From: Curtobacterium sp. MCJR17_055
GTDB lineage: Bacteria; Actinomycetota; Actinomycetes; Actinomycetales; Microbacteriaceae
Assembly (NCBI RefSeq): GCF_003224335.1
Contig: NZ_QKLF01000002.1
Coordinates: 620,001 to 684,000 of the forward strand
Direction: 5' to 3'
Length of the DNA: 64,000 nt
This document shows, piece after piece, positions 25,393-35,397 of this stretch. The notes beneath the pieces were generated by a model. The model ran no database searches. It was not told the DNA's origin and worked only from the letters and a program-made list of their open reading frames with translations. How positions within the stretch are numbered: position 1 is the first letter of the stretch; each line of letters opens with the position of its first letter. The translations under genes and the position numbers were made by a program.

Positions 25393-26298
25393 GTGCCCGA
25401 GTCGACCATCGCCGAGCTCGTCCCCGACCCCACCGCGCTCGAGACCCTCGACACCGGCAGCACCTGGGCCGAGGGTCCGTGCTGGATCCCCGCGACCCGG
25501 ACGCTCCGCTGGTCGGACATCCCCGGCGACCGGATCATGCAGTGGTCCGCGGCGGAGGGCACGGTGTCGGTGTACGCCGACGACGTGGAGTACACGAACG
25601 GCCGGACCCTCGACCGGGACGGATCGGTGGTGCAGTGCTCGCACGGGCTGCGCCGGGTCGAGCGTGACCGGGACGGCACCGTGACCCCGATCACGTCGTC
25701 CTGGGGAGGGGTCCGCTACAACTCCCCGAACGACGTCGTCGTCACCCGGGACGGCAGCGTGTGGTTCACCGACCCCGCGTATGGCATCACGCAGCCGCGG
25801 GAAGGACACCCCGGCGTGCGGGAGTACGGCGACCACTGGGTGTTCCGCTGCGGACCCGCCGGCGAGGACCTCCGCCCGGTCGTCCTCGACGTCGACGAGC
25901 CGAACGGCCTGGCGTTCTCGCCCGACGAGCGCGTGCTGTACGTCGCGAGCTCGGACCGTGACCGCCCGGTGATCCGCGCGTACGACGTCGTGGTGGACCC
26001 GGACGCGGCCGGAGCCCCGGCCGTGCGGGTGAAGAACGGCCGCGACCTCGTGCGCTTCGCTCCGGACGAGGGCGTGCCGGACGGCCTCCGCGTCGACGAG
26101 GCCGGACGGATCTGGTCGTCCTCCGCCCTCGGGGTGGTCGTCTGCTCCGCCGACGGGGTCCGGATCGGCACGGTCCCGGTCCCCGAGGTCGTGTCGAACC
26201 TCTGCTTCGGCGGCGACGACGGCCGCACCCTCTTCATCACGGCGACCACCTCGGTGCACCGCATCCGGACCACGACCCGGGACGCCGCCCGCCGCTGA
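25393..26298 (+). CDS. SMP-30/gluconolactonase-like protein
   Basis: 301 residues forming a six-bladed beta-propeller of the SMP-30/LRE family. Metal-binding motifs are WAEGP with Glu27, YNSPNDVVV with the conserved Asn, EPNGLAFS, and VPDGLRVDE with the catalytic Asp. Such enzymes open sugar lactones. GTG 25393 follows GGAGGAGG. The gene stands just upstream of rlmC with an 18-base gap, but a separate -10-like box before rlmC suggests that gene can be transcribed independently. Confidence 0.84.
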   Translation: MPESTIAELVPDPTALETLDTGSTWAEGPCWIPATRTLRWSDIPGDRIMQWSAAEGTVSVYADDVEYTNGRTLDRDGSVVQCSHGLRRVERDRDGTVTPITSSWGGVRYNSPNDVVVTRDGSVWFTDPAYGITQPREGHPGVREYGDHWVFRCGPAGEDLRPVVLDVDEPNGLAFSPDERVLYVASSDRDRPVIRAYDVVVDPDAAGAPAVRVKNGRDLVRFAPDEGVPDGLRVDEAGRIWSSSALGVVVCSADGVRIGTVPVPEVVSNLCFGGDDGRTLFITATTSVHRIRTTTRDAARR

Positions 26299-26315
26299 CG
26301 TATCCTGACCCGGCC

Positions 26316-27467
26316 ATGCAGTGCGACTACTTCGACCGCGGGGTGTGCCGGTCGTGCACCCTCATGGGTCAGCCATACGGCGACCAGGTGCTCGACAAGG
26401 AACTCCGGACGCGGGAGCTCCTCCACGACGCGGTCGAGGCCGCCGGCGGCCCGGGAGCGGTCGAGTGGCTCCCCGCGGTCACGAGTCCGGAGTCGGGGTA
26501 CCGCAACAAGGCGAAGATGGTGGTCGGCGGCTCCGTGCAGCACCCCACCGTCGGGATCCTCGACGACCGCCAGCGTGGCGTCGACCTGCGGCACTGCGGG
26601 ATCTGCACGCCGGGCATCCAGCGGGCGCTCCCGGTGCTCGCCGACTTCGTCTCGACCGCGGGGCTCATCCCGTACGACGTCCGCCAGCGCCGTGGTGAGC
26701 TGAAGTACGTGCTCGTCACCGAGTCGCCCGACGCCGAGCTCATGGTGCGCTTCGTCCTCCGCTCGGAGGGACAGCTCCCGCGCCTCCGCGACCACCTCGA
26801 CGTGCTCCGACGGGTGCTGCCGCAGGCGGTCGTCGTGACCGCGAACCTCCTGCCGGAGCACAAGGCCGTCACGGAGGGGGACCGGGAGGTCGTGCTCACC
26901 GAGCAGCAGACCCTCCCGATGCGCCTCGGTCCCGTGACGATGCACCTGCGCCCGCAGAGCTTCTTCCAGACGAACACGGCCGTCGCGACGCAGCTGTACG
27001 CGCAGGCGTCCGCGTGGATCGACGAGGTCGACCCGGCGTCGATGTGGGACCTGTACTGCGGGGTCGGCGGATTCGCCCTGCACGCGGCCCGGCCGGGTCG
27101 CGCGGTGACCGGCATCGAGACGAGCCGGGAGGCGATCGTGTCCGCCAAGCAGTCCGCCCGTGAAGCGGGTCTGGCCGACGTCCGGTTCGCCGCGGACGAC
27201 GCCACGGCGCACGCCCTCCGCGCTCGTCCCGGCGCCACCCCGGAACTCGTGGTCGTGAACCCGCCCCGGCGCGGCATCGGTGCCGAGCTCGCGGGGTGGT
27301 TCGAGGCGTCGGACGTCCGGCACGTCGTGTACTCGAGCTGCAATCCGGTCACACTCGCGCGTGACCTCGCGGCGATGCCGTCGTACCGGTTGCGGCGGGC
27401 GCGCGTGCTCGACATGTTCCCGCAGACGGGGCACCTCGAGGCCGTGACGCTGCTCTCGCGGGCCTGA
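26316..27467 (+). CDS. rlmC: 23S rRNA (uracil-C5)-methyltransferase RlmC
   Basis: 383 residues. The N-terminus MQCDYFDRGVCRSCTLMG is the RlmC hallmark; Cys3, Cys11 and Cys14 with Cys in LRHCGIC would hold the 4Fe-4S cluster. The methyltransferase part shows QSFFQTN, WDLYCGVGGF, NPPRRG and the catalytic Cys in YSSCNPVTLARD. It methylates a uracil of 23S rRNA (U747 in E. coli) and lacks a TRAM domain, as RlmC does. TATCCT lies at 26301-26306, nine bases before the ATG, with no ribosome site, so a leaderless or near-leaderless message is likely. Confidence 0.92.
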   Translation: MQCDYFDRGVCRSCTLMGQPYGDQVLDKELRTRELLHDAVEAAGGPGAVEWLPAVTSPESGYRNKAKMVVGGSVQHPTVGILDDRQRGVDLRHCGICTPGIQRALPVLADFVSTAGLIPYDVRQRRGELKYVLVTESPDAELMVRFVLRSEGQLPRLRDHLDVLRRVLPQAVVVTANLLPEHKAVTEGDREVVLTEQQTLPMRLGPVTMHLRPQSFFQTNTAVATQLYAQASAWIDEVDPASMWDLYCGVGGFALHAARPGRAVTGIETSREAIVSAKQSAREAGLADVRFAADDATAHALRARPGATPELVVVNPPRRGIGAELAGWFEASDVRHVVYSSCNPVTLARDLAAMPSYRLRRARVLDMFPQTGHLEAVTLLSRA

Positions 27468-27468
27468 C

Positions 27469-27600
27469 GGCCGGGAGGCGCGGTGCGGGTCCGTCCCGGG
27501 CCTCCGGTCCGCCTCGCACAACGCCGGGCCGGGATTGCCAGGGAACTCGGAAGGTCGTGTACCCGGGTACGTCCCGATCGCCGCAGGCGCGGCGATCGGG
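27469..27600 (+). terminator. Two hairpins after rlmC
   Basis: The 338 bases between rlmC and the Rpf gene hold, first, an imperfect inverted repeat (GGCCGGGAGGC near 27469 with GCCTCCGGTCC near 27510), then a perfect 12-bp hairpin, CCCGATCGCCGC (27573-27584) and GCGGCGATCGGG (27589-27600), with a 4-base loop. Either could end rlmC transcription. Neither has a T-tract. Confidence 0.6.
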
Positions 27601-27658
27601 TGATTCAGGTTCTACCGAGGGGTACATACCACTGATGGGCAGAACCATTTGTCTCGGT

Positions 27659-28501
<843 letters not shown>

Positions 28502-28525
28502 CGTCCAGCGTCACGCAGCCGATCG

Positions 28526-28559
28526 GAAGCGCCCCACGACCTCGGTCGTGGGGCGCTTC
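28526..28559. terminator. Bidirectional terminator
   Basis: GAAGCGCCCCACGAC (28526-28540) and GTCGTGGGGCGCTTC (28545-28559) form a perfect 15-bp stem with a 4-base loop between the converging Rpf and LCP genes. Confidence 0.8.
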
Positions 28560-28598
28560 GTCGTCCCCGGCCCGGAGTCCCCGGACGGCCGTGTCGCC

Positions 28599-29627
28599 TC
28601 AGCCGGTGGCCGCGGTCCGCCCTGCCGCGTGCCCCGCGAGCCACCCCTCGACGTCGTCGGACCGCAGGGCGATGGTGAGGCTGGTCAGTTCGGCACGGTC
28701 GACCTCGACGTAGCTCTGGCCGTCCGGGCTGGTGCCACCCCCGGCGGTCGGGAGCGTGAACGTCTCGAGGTCGTGCGGCCGGATCCGGCGGAGGGACCAG
28801 CCGAGGTCGACCAGGGTGGGGAAGGTGAGACCGGGGTCGACGGAGAGGTACGCGCTCGTCGAGCTCACGAACCGCTGCACGGCCCCGGGATCGGTCAGGG
28901 TGTCCGCCGACAGGACCCGCTCGAGGAGCGCGCGCATGAACGCCTGCTGGTTGCGGACCCGGGTGTGGTCGGCGTCCGGGAAGGCGTAGCGCTCCCGCAC
29001 GAACGTGAGCGCCGCGGCGCCGTCGAGCTCGTTCGGTCCCCGGACGAAGTGGTGTCCGCGGGCGTCGAAGGTCGCGGGGGACTGCACCGTCACGCCGCCG
29101 AGGGCGTCGGTCATCCCGACGAACCCGGCGAAGTCGATCTCGGCGACGTGGTCGATCCGGACCCCGAGGAGTTGTTCGACGGTCTGCACGGTCAGTGGGA
29201 CACCGCCCCACGAGTAGGCGGCGTTGATCTTCGCCCTGCCGTGTCCGGGCACCTCGACCCAGGAGTCGCGGAGGATCGACATCAGGGAGACGTGTCTGCG
29301 GTCGGCCGAGACGTGCGCGAGCATCAGGGTGTCGGAACGGCCACCGCCCACGCCGTCGTGCTGCGGGTCGAGCCGCTCCCGTGCGTCCGACCCGATGAGC
29401 AGGACGTCCAGTGCGTCCCCGTCGTCGTGCGGCCGTCCTCCGCTCGGGAAGGGGTCGTCGAGCACGGTGCGTCCCGCGTCGTACCGCTCGGCCAGGCCGC
29501 CGATGAACACGCTGGCGACGACGGCGAGCACCGTGGCGATCGCCGTGAGGGACCCGACGGTCGCCAGCAGTGCGACGAGCAGCGGGCGGTGCCGGATGGA
29601 GCGCGCTGCGGCGCGGCGTCCGGTCAC
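28599..29627 (-). CDS. LytR-CpsA-Psr (LCP) family protein
   Basis: 342 residues: a short cytoplasmic N-terminus, one membrane helix (residues 15-42) and an extracellular LCP domain. Motifs are LDVLLIGSDARERLD, GRSDTLMLAHVSADRRH, SILRDSWVEVPGHGRAKINAAY and FVRERYAFPDADHTRVRNQQ, carrying the conserved Arg and Asp residues that bind polyprenyl pyrophosphate. LCP enzymes attach glycopolymers to peptidoglycan. GTG start at 29627. Monocistronic. It lacks the C-terminal LytR_C domain found in the second LCP protein at 31851. Confidence 0.9.
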   Translation of the reverse strand: MTGRRAAARSIRHRPLLVALLATVGSLTAIATVLAVVASVFIGGLAERYDAGRTVLDDPFPSGGRPHDDGDALDVLLIGSDARERLDPQHDGVGGGRSDTLMLAHVSADRRHVSLMSILRDSWVEVPGHGRAKINAAYSWGGVPLTVQTVEQLLGVRIDHVAEIDFAGFVGMTDALGGVTVQSPATFDARGHHFVRGPNELDGAAALTFVRERYAFPDADHTRVRNQQAFMRALLERVLSADTLTDPGAVQRFVSSTSAYLSVDPGLTFPTLVDLGWSLRRIRPHDLETFTLPTAGGGTSPDGQSYVEVDRAELTSLTIALRSDDVEGWLAGHAAGRTAATG

Positions 29628-29708
29628 GAGACCCCCTGGGGACAGGTCGGCCCTGGTGCCGACCCATCCAGGGTGTCACATTTCAGACGTAGAACACAAG
29701 TACCAGCA

Positions 29709-30122
29709 TCACGGTGGGCTCGGGCGCTTCCCCAAGAGGATCGCGCCGAGACGACGGCGCAGCTCCGGGTCGTCCGGCAGGACCTCGCGCTCGATGTGCC
29801 GTGCGGTCTCCCACATCTCCCGCCCGCGCTCGGTGACCGTCACCACCCGGCGACGTCCGTCCTCGGGGTGGGGTCCGCGGACGACGAGGCCGTCCCGTTC
29901 GAGCCGTTCGAGGGTGCGGGACATGGTCTGCGGCTGTACGCGCGCCGTCCTCGCGATGACGTCCGCGCCGGTCGGGCCGTTCCGGAGGGCGATGTCGAGC
30001 GCGATGAGCGCCGCGTGGGGCAGGCCGATCGCCCGGAGTCGTTCGTCCCACTCCCGTTCGACGGCCCGTGCGGCGGCCGCCAGCAGTCGCCCGATCGGCC
30101 ACCGGGAGGGCTCGTCGTCCAT
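29709..30122 (-). CDS. MarR family transcriptional regulator
   Basis: 137 residues. The winged helix is clear: GPTGADVIARTARVQPQTMSRTLERLERDGLV with the wing GPHPEDGRRRVVTVTERG. No neighbouring gene obviously depends on it; it is divergent from a GntR regulator 92 bases away. Its ligand is unknown. Confidence 0.85.
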   Translation of the reverse strand: MDDEPSRWPIGRLLAAAARAVEREWDERLRAIGLPHAALIALDIALRNGPTGADVIARTARVQPQTMSRTLERLERDGLVVRGPHPEDGRRRVVTVTERGREMWETARHIEREVLPDDPELRRRLGAILLGKRPSPP

Positions 30123-30214
30123 GCCGCGAGTCTACGGTCGGGCGGTCCACTTCCTCCGGCGCGCTGCCGTCGCGCCTCTCGCGCCGACCGCGTGACATGT
30201 GACACGCTGAACGC

Positions 30215-30865
30215 ATGCCAGTGCCCTCGACCCAGCCCGCTGCCGAGCGCAAGCTCCTCCGGGACACCGTGCAGGACAAGATCCGGGACGCCATCATGGA
30301 CGGCACGCTCGAGCCGGGCGAGCGGCTGAACGACGACGACCTCATCGCCTGGCTCGGCGTCTCCCGCACTCCCATCCGAGAGGCTCTGGCCGAACTCGCC
30401 CGCGCCGGTCTCGTCGAGATGGCCCCCAACCGCTACACCAAGGTCGCCGCCCCCAGCGCGGCCGAGCTGCTCGACGCCTACCAGACGCTCGGCGTGATCT
30501 ACGGCGGCGTCGTCCGGCTCGCGGTCCCGCGCTTCACCGACGCCGAGCGCCGCCGGGTGGTCCGGACGCTCGACGACGTGCTCGAGCGCCTCGGCGAGGG
30601 CCAGCAGGCCGAGGTCGCCCACGACGGCGCGGACCTCTACGCGATGTGGGCGGAGGCCTGCGGGAACGCGTCCCTCGCCCAGCTGTGCCGTGCCACCACC
30701 GACGGACTCGCCTTCCGGTTGCGGGTCCCCGAGCTCGCCGAGGTCGTGCCGCCCGAGGCGGTCACGCCCCGCGTGCGGGAACTCCGCGACGCCGTCGCGG
30801 CGAACGACCCGATCGCCGCGGAGCTCGCCATGGAGGCCGCCCACCTGCTGCCCACCAGGAACTGA
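30215..30865 (+). CDS. GntR family regulator (FadR/FCD subgroup)
   Basis: 216 residues. The N-terminal winged helix is typical of GntR: LRDTVQDKIRDAIMDGTLEP, LAWLGVSRTPIREAL, LARAGLVEMAPNR. The C-terminal helical ligand domain starts at about residue 80. CACGCT lies six bases before the ATG and no ribosome site is seen. Upstream is GTGACATGTGACA (30192-30204), two direct half-sites that could serve autoregulation. No target operon is adjacent. Confidence 0.85.
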   Translation: MPVPSTQPAAERKLLRDTVQDKIRDAIMDGTLEPGERLNDDDLIAWLGVSRTPIREALAELARAGLVEMAPNRYTKVAAPSAAELLDAYQTLGVIYGGVVRLAVPRFTDAERRRVVRTLDDVLERLGEGQQAEVAHDGADLYAMWAEACGNASLAQLCRATTDGLAFRLRVPELAEVVPPEAVTPRVRELRDAVAANDPIAAELAMEAAHLLPTRN

Positions 30866-30877
30866 AGCGGCCGGCAC

Positions 30878-31738
30878 TCAGCGGGGCAGGACCCCCGTGG
30901 CGAGCCCGAGCGACCAGAGTGCGACGATCGCCACGACCGCCGCGAGGTGCCACCAGCGGTGCATGACGAGCACGGCGGCGAACTCCCGCAGGAACGCGCT
31001 CGGGACCGCCTGCCGTGCCGTCGGGGCGCCGAGCACGCGGGCGTCGAGACCGGTGCGCCGGGCCGTGATCGCGGTGCGCATCACGTGGTAGTCGTTCCTG
31101 ACGACGAGCGTCCGCCCGTCCACCCCGGCGTCCCGGAGGACCCCGGAGGAGAACCGGAGGTTCTCGCGGGTGTTCCGGGAGCGCGGCTCGCGGAGGACGA
31201 GGTCCGCGGGGACACCGTGCCCGACCAGGTACTCGGCCATGGCGTCGGCCTCGGTCCGGTCCTCGTCCGCGCCCTGCCCGCCGGACGCCACCACGACCGG
31301 GGTGCGGCCGGCGGCGTCCGACCGCCGGAACACCTCGACCGCGCGGTCGAGCCGGGACCGGAGCATCGGCGACACCTGCCCGTGCACGAGCCCGCACCCG
31401 AGCACGACGAGCGCCTCGGCCTGCTCGGACACCCGCACGTGCCCGTACGCGAGCGCGGCGCCGAGGAACACGAGGAAGGCGACGGCGACGTACCCGGCGA
31501 CCGCCAGGACGAGCACGAGGACCGCCGAGCTGGTCGGGGTGTCGACCCGCGCGAGCACGACGACGAGGGCGTCGAGCGCGAGCAGAACGGTCCCGGCGAC
31601 GAGTGCGAGGAGCCTGGTCAGGCTGCGGGCACCGCGGCGGAGTGCGCGGACGCCGTTTCCGACCAGGAGCACGGCGACCAGGGCGCAGCACACGGCGAGG
31701 ACGGACAGGAACACCCTGCGACCGTACTGGGCGACCAT
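30878..31738 (-). CDS. YdcF family (DUF218) membrane protein
   Basis: 286 residues. Four N-terminal helices precede a DUF218 domain: AEALVVLGCGLVHGQVSPML, RTPVVVASGGQGADEDRTEA, SRNTRENLRFS and RNDYHVMRTAITARRTGL. The E. coli relatives ElyC and SanA act in envelope integrity. The frame is open to 31972, but ATG 31738 directly before the first helix is chosen. It is divergent from the second LCP gene, and its 3' end faces the GntR gene with a 12-base gap. Confidence 0.82.
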   Translation of the reverse strand: MVAQYGRRVFLSVLAVCCALVAVLLVGNGVRALRRGARSLTRLLALVAGTVLLALDALVVVLARVDTPTSSAVLVLVLAVAGYVAVAFLVFLGAALAYGHVRVSEQAEALVVLGCGLVHGQVSPMLRSRLDRAVEVFRRSDAAGRTPVVVASGGQGADEDRTEADAMAEYLVGHGVPADLVLREPRSRNTRENLRFSSGVLRDAGVDGRTLVVRNDYHVMRTAITARRTGLDARVLGAPTARQAVPSAFLREFAAVLVMHRWWHLAAVVAIVALWSLGLATGVLPR

Positions 31739-31850
31739 GTGCGGACCGCGCCCGCCGCAGGGCCGTGAGCGGGGCCTCCCGGAGGGGTCCGTACAGCTCG
31801 TCCAGCCGGAACCCATGTCATCCGCGAGCCCCACCGTTATGGTTCTCCCC

Positions 31851-33356
31851 GTGACGAACGCACCCGAGGAGACCAGGCCCCGCCGTGCCGACCGCGCCGT
31901 GCCGCCCCGCCACGGGCGCCGGAAGCGCCACTGGGGAGCCGTCCTCCCTGCGGTGGCAGGCGTCCTCACCATGGCCGTGCTGCTGAGCGGTGGGTACGCG
32001 GCCTACGCGTACAACCGGCTCGCGAGCAGCGTCACGAAGGTCGACGCGATCGGCAGTGCGCCACCGGCGGAGGACGACGTCGACGGCAGGGCGATGAACA
32101 TCCTGCTCGTCGGTGACGACCACCGACCGGACAACGCCACCCCCGAGCAGCTCGCCGAACTGAGCACCGAGACGGACGGCGGCGCGACCAACACCGACAC
32201 GATGATCGTCCTGCACATCGCCGCGGACGGCCGCAGCGCGACGATGATCTCGTTCCCGCGTGACTCCTACGTCGACATCCCGGACGTCGGCAAGGGCAAG
32301 CTCAACAGCGCCTTCGAGTACGGCACCCGAGACGGCGGTGGTGCCGTCGGTGGTGCGAAGAAACTCATCGCGACGATCCAGGGGCTCAGCGGGCTGACGA
32401 TCGACCACTACGTGCGGGTGTCGCTGCTCGGCTTCTACGAGATCGTCAAGCAGCTCGGCCCGGTCAACGTCTGTCTCAAGCAGGCCACGAAGGACCCGTA
32501 CTCGGGCGTCGACCTGCCCGCCGGTGTCTCACAGCTCGATGCGAAGCAAGCGCTGTCCTTCGTCCGCCAGCGGCACGGGCTGCCGAACGGCGACCTCGAC
32601 CGCCAGGTCCGGCAGCAGTACTTCCTGTCGCAGGAAGCGCGGAAGATCCTGTCGGCCGGCACGCTCCTCAACCCGGTGAAGATGACCAAGATCATCGACG
32701 CCATGGGTGACTCCGTCGACACCGACCAGGACCTCGACCTGCTCTCGCTCGCGCGACAGATGAGCAACCTCCGTCCGGCGAACATCAAGTCCGCGACCAT
32801 CCCGATCCTCGGCACCCCGACGGTCTACCCCAACGGGTACGCGCTCTCCGTGGTCGAGGTCGACACCGCAGGCATGCCCGCCTTCGTCCAGGGCCTCGTC
32901 GGGGAGCCGCCCGCGTACACCGACGCGAAGGCCGCTGACCCGGCGTCCGTGTCCGTCACCGTCACCAACGGCAGCGGCGTCACCGGCGCCGCGGCCACCG
33001 CGAGCGGCGTGCTCACCGGACGCGGGTTCCAGGTCGGGACGCCCGGCTCCTCGGCGACGACGGCCACGACGATGGTCCAGTACCCGGCCGGCCAGGAGGC
33101 CCAGGCCAAGGCCGTCGCGTCCGTGGTCCCCGGCGCGGTGCCGGTCCAGAGCACCGCGGTGCAGGGGGTCACCCTGGTCCTCGGCACGGACGGCGGGATG
33201 CCCTCCGCTCCCGCTGCGGCGCAGCCGTCGGAGGAGGCCCAGCCGTCCCAGCCGTCGGAGGAGGCCGAGGCGTCGAAGCCGGCCGAGCCCGCGGAACCCA
33301 GCCCCTCGTCGACGGCGGTGCACGAGTACGGGCAGGAAGGCGTCTGCATCAACTGA
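31851..33356 (+). CDS. LCP family protein with LytR_C domain
   Basis: 501 residues. A basic cytoplasmic N-terminus and one helix (AVLPAVAGVLTMAVLLSGG) precede the LCP domain (NILLVGDDHRPDN, NTDTMIVLHIAADGRSATM, SFPRDSYVDIPDVGKGKLNS, FVRQRHGLPNGDLDRQVRQQ). A LytR_C domain follows (about 365-450: VSVTVTNGSGVTGAAATASG), then a Ser/Glu/Pro tail with repeated QPSEEAQPSQPSEEAEASKP. It transfers wall glycopolymers to peptidoglycan. GTG 31851 is chosen because TATGGT (31838-31843) sits seven bases before it, suggesting a leaderless message. Confidence 0.9.
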   Translation: MTNAPEETRPRRADRAVPPRHGRRKRHWGAVLPAVAGVLTMAVLLSGGYAAYAYNRLASSVTKVDAIGSAPPAEDDVDGRAMNILLVGDDHRPDNATPEQLAELSTETDGGATNTDTMIVLHIAADGRSATMISFPRDSYVDIPDVGKGKLNSAFEYGTRDGGGAVGGAKKLIATIQGLSGLTIDHYVRVSLLGFYEIVKQLGPVNVCLKQATKDPYSGVDLPAGVSQLDAKQALSFVRQRHGLPNGDLDRQVRQQYFLSQEARKILSAGTLLNPVKMTKIIDAMGDSVDTDQDLDLLSLARQMSNLRPANIKSATIPILGTPTVYPNGYALSVVEVDTAGMPAFVQGLVGEPPAYTDAKAADPASVSVTVTNGSGVTGAAATASGVLTGRGFQVGTPGSSATTATTMVQYPAGQEAQAKAVASVVPGAVPVQSTAVQGVTLVLGTDGGMPSAPAAAQPSEEAQPSQPSEEAEASKPAEPAEPSPSSTAVHEYGQEGVCIN

Positions 33357-33417
33357 GGGTGGCCCACCGACGCACGACGGGCGGCGGCGCCCCGGTGCCT
33401 CCGGGTAGGTTCGACGG

Positions 33418-34200
33418 GTGACCAGCACCGCGCGCCCGATCACCCTCATGACCTACAACATCAAGAACCCGGACCCGGCGCACGACTGGCCCGCTCGCCG
33501 CCCGGTCGTCCTCGACCTCATCCGTCGGCACGACCCGGACCTGGTGTGCGTGCAGGAGGCGTTCGACCACCAGATGGACGACCTCCGCGCCGGGCTGCCC
33601 GACCACGCCGACATCGGTCAGGGTCGCGAGGGCGGCGCCGCGGGCGAGCACGCCGCCGTGTTCTACCGACGCGACCGCTTCCGTCCCGCCGGGTCGGGGT
33701 CGTTCTGGCTGTCCGACACCCCGGACGAGCCGGTCTCGAACACGTGGGGCAGCAAGTACCCGCGCATCGCGAACCACGTGGAGTTCCTCGATGCGGAGGG
33801 CCCGGCCTTCACGCTGCTGACCACGCACCTGGACCACGAACCGGGCCCGCACGGGGACGAGGTCCGCGGGCGCAGCGCCGCGCTGATCGTCCAGCGGCTG
33901 TCGGTCGTCGACGGGCCGGTCGTGTTCGCCGGCGACTGCAACGAGCCGTCCGGGTCCGGTCCGGCGTCGCGGGTCTTCGCCGAGGCCGGGTACACCGACG
34001 CGTGGACCGTCGCCGGTGACCCCGAGGACCGGACGGCGTCCTACAACGAGTGGCAGCCGCCGGTGCCGAGCGGAGAGCGCATCGACTGGGTGCTCACCCG
34101 CGGGGTGGCCGGTGTCGACCGCGTCGTGATCGACCACGACGGCCCCGAGAGCTGGTTCGCGAGCGACCACTTCCCGGTCGTGGCGACGATCCGCATCTGA
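33418..34200 (+). CDS. Endonuclease/exonuclease/phosphatase family hydrolase
   Basis: 260 residues with the EEP fold: MTYNIKNPD at the start, DLVCVQEAFDHQ (metal-binding Glu), LTTHLDHEP, FAGDCNEPSGSGP and the terminal DWVLTRG and SDHFPVVATI with the catalytic Asp-His pair. No signal peptide. Such proteins range from DNases to sphingomyelinases and sugar phosphatases; the substrate is not evident. TAGGTT at 33406-33411 lies six bases before the GTG start. Confidence 0.85.
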   Translation: MTSTARPITLMTYNIKNPDPAHDWPARRPVVLDLIRRHDPDLVCVQEAFDHQMDDLRAGLPDHADIGQGREGGAAGEHAAVFYRRDRFRPAGSGSFWLSDTPDEPVSNTWGSKYPRIANHVEFLDAEGPAFTLLTTHLDHEPGPHGDEVRGRSAALIVQRLSVVDGPVVFAGDCNEPSGSGPASRVFAEAGYTDAWTVAGDPEDRTASYNEWQPPVPSGERIDWVLTRGVAGVDRVVIDHDGPESWFASDHFPVVATIRI

Positions 34201-34222
34201 GCGGGGCGGCGACGTCGGGCGG

Positions 34223-34951
34223 TCAGCAGCCCCGCGTCGCGCGGACCGGCATCGGCGACCCGATGACGGTCACGGTGGACTCCTGCGTCAGCACGGACAC
34301 GCCGTTCTCGCCGGCGCCCTTGCGCTCCGACGACCACCCCGGAGCGAGCAGCAGCTGCCAGGCCTCGGCGTCCTCGGAGCCCAGCGACTCGCGCTCGTCC
34401 GCCGCGGCGTCCTCGATGCGGGAACGGACGTCGTCGCCGACCTGCACGCCGTGCGGACCGGAGAGTTCGACGGAGGTGCCGAGCCGGGAGCGGACGTGGT
34501 CGCGCAGGACCCGGATCTCGACGCGGTTGCCGGCCGCTGCGGGCTCGCGCAGCGCGGCGACCCGGAGGGCTCCGCCCCAGGTCGAGGTCGTGCTCGCCGG
34601 GACGCACCGACCGGCGTCGCCGACCGCGGTCTGCGTGCGCGCCGGCGTGCCGAGCAGCCGGTTCAGGACGCCGACCGTGTGCTTCGCGTCACGCATCGAG
34701 ACGACCGAGACCGTGCGGTCGTCGGCACGCAGGACGATCGACTCGGCGGCGAGTTCGACCGAGTCGACGGTGCGGAGCGCGGCGCCGGACACGGGACGCC
34801 AGCTGGGGGCCGGAGTGGACGTCGCGGTCGGGGTGGCCTCCGCCGCCGCCGCTCGGCCCGCGTCGTGACCGGGCAGACGGTCCACGGAGGCGCCACCCGC
34901 CACGAGGGCGAGCACCACGGCGCCGATCGCCGTCACGGTCCTGGGAGTCAC
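34223..34951 (-). CDS. Secreted protein of unknown function
   Basis: 242 residues. The N-terminus MTPRTVTAIGAVVLALVAGG is signal-like, followed by an Ala/Thr/Pro stretch and a mixed domain with two Cys (one near the middle, RCVPAST, one as the final residue). Repeated Val/Glu-rich strands (VDSVELAAESIVLRADDR) suggest a beta-rich fold. No family recognised. Codon use is typical of the window. It converges on the EEP hydrolase gene. Confidence 0.6.
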   Translation of the reverse strand: MTPRTVTAIGAVVLALVAGGASVDRLPGHDAGRAAAAEATPTATSTPAPSWRPVSGAALRTVDSVELAAESIVLRADDRTVSVVSMRDAKHTVGVLNRLLGTPARTQTAVGDAGRCVPASTTSTWGGALRVAALREPAAAGNRVEIRVLRDHVRSRLGTSVELSGPHGVQVGDDVRSRIEDAAADERESLGSEDAEAWQLLLAPGWSSERKGAGENGVSVLTQESTVTVIGSPMPVRATRGC

Positions 34952-35095
34952 CCGCTCGACGGTAGCCGCCAGCGCCCTGGTGGACGACGGGTGTTACCGA
35001 AACGGAGCCGCACCGTCACCGGACCGTGACATTCCGGGCCTGCGGTCCCGCCGGGTCCCGGACGCGGCCGGGGACCGTCGCGTAGCGTCGTCGAC

Positions 35096-35302
35096 ATGGC
35101 GGAGTACGTGGTGGACAGCACGGGTGACAACGCGGCGCACGGCGTCGACCTCGTCGACGGCGACGCGCCGCCCGTGCGGATGATCGTGCACGGTGACCTG
35201 CCCGACGCGCTCGACCACGACGGCCGGACCTGGGCGCGCACGGGCGACGCGGAGGACCAGGGCGACGACGCTCCGCCGATCACGGTCTACCGCCCGCTCT
35301 GA
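35096..35302 (+). CDS. Small acidic protein of unknown function
   Basis: 68 residues, Asp-rich (MAEYVVDSTGDNAAHGVDLV). TAGCGT at 35083-35088 is seven bases before the ATG, matching the leaderless pattern of neighbours, and codon use is GC3-rich. It is unlike any family recognised here. The gene stands alone 95 bases before the SDR gene. Confidence 0.55.
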   Translation: MAEYVVDSTGDNAAHGVDLVDGDAPPVRMIVHGDLPDALDHDGRTWARTGDAEDQGDDAPPITVYRPL

Positions 35303-35397
35303 ACCACAGCCGGCCCGGCCCGGACGTGATCCGGACTGCGCGGCGGGGGACAGCCTCCTGAGCGGGGGCGGGTGCGCGGGTGCGTACCGTCTGGCGC

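Noticed and set aside
33215-33310. Tandem repeat suggesting a CRISPR-like or VNTR locus
   Set aside because: It encodes the QPSEEA-type tail of the LCP protein; there are no spacers or direct repeats of constant length.
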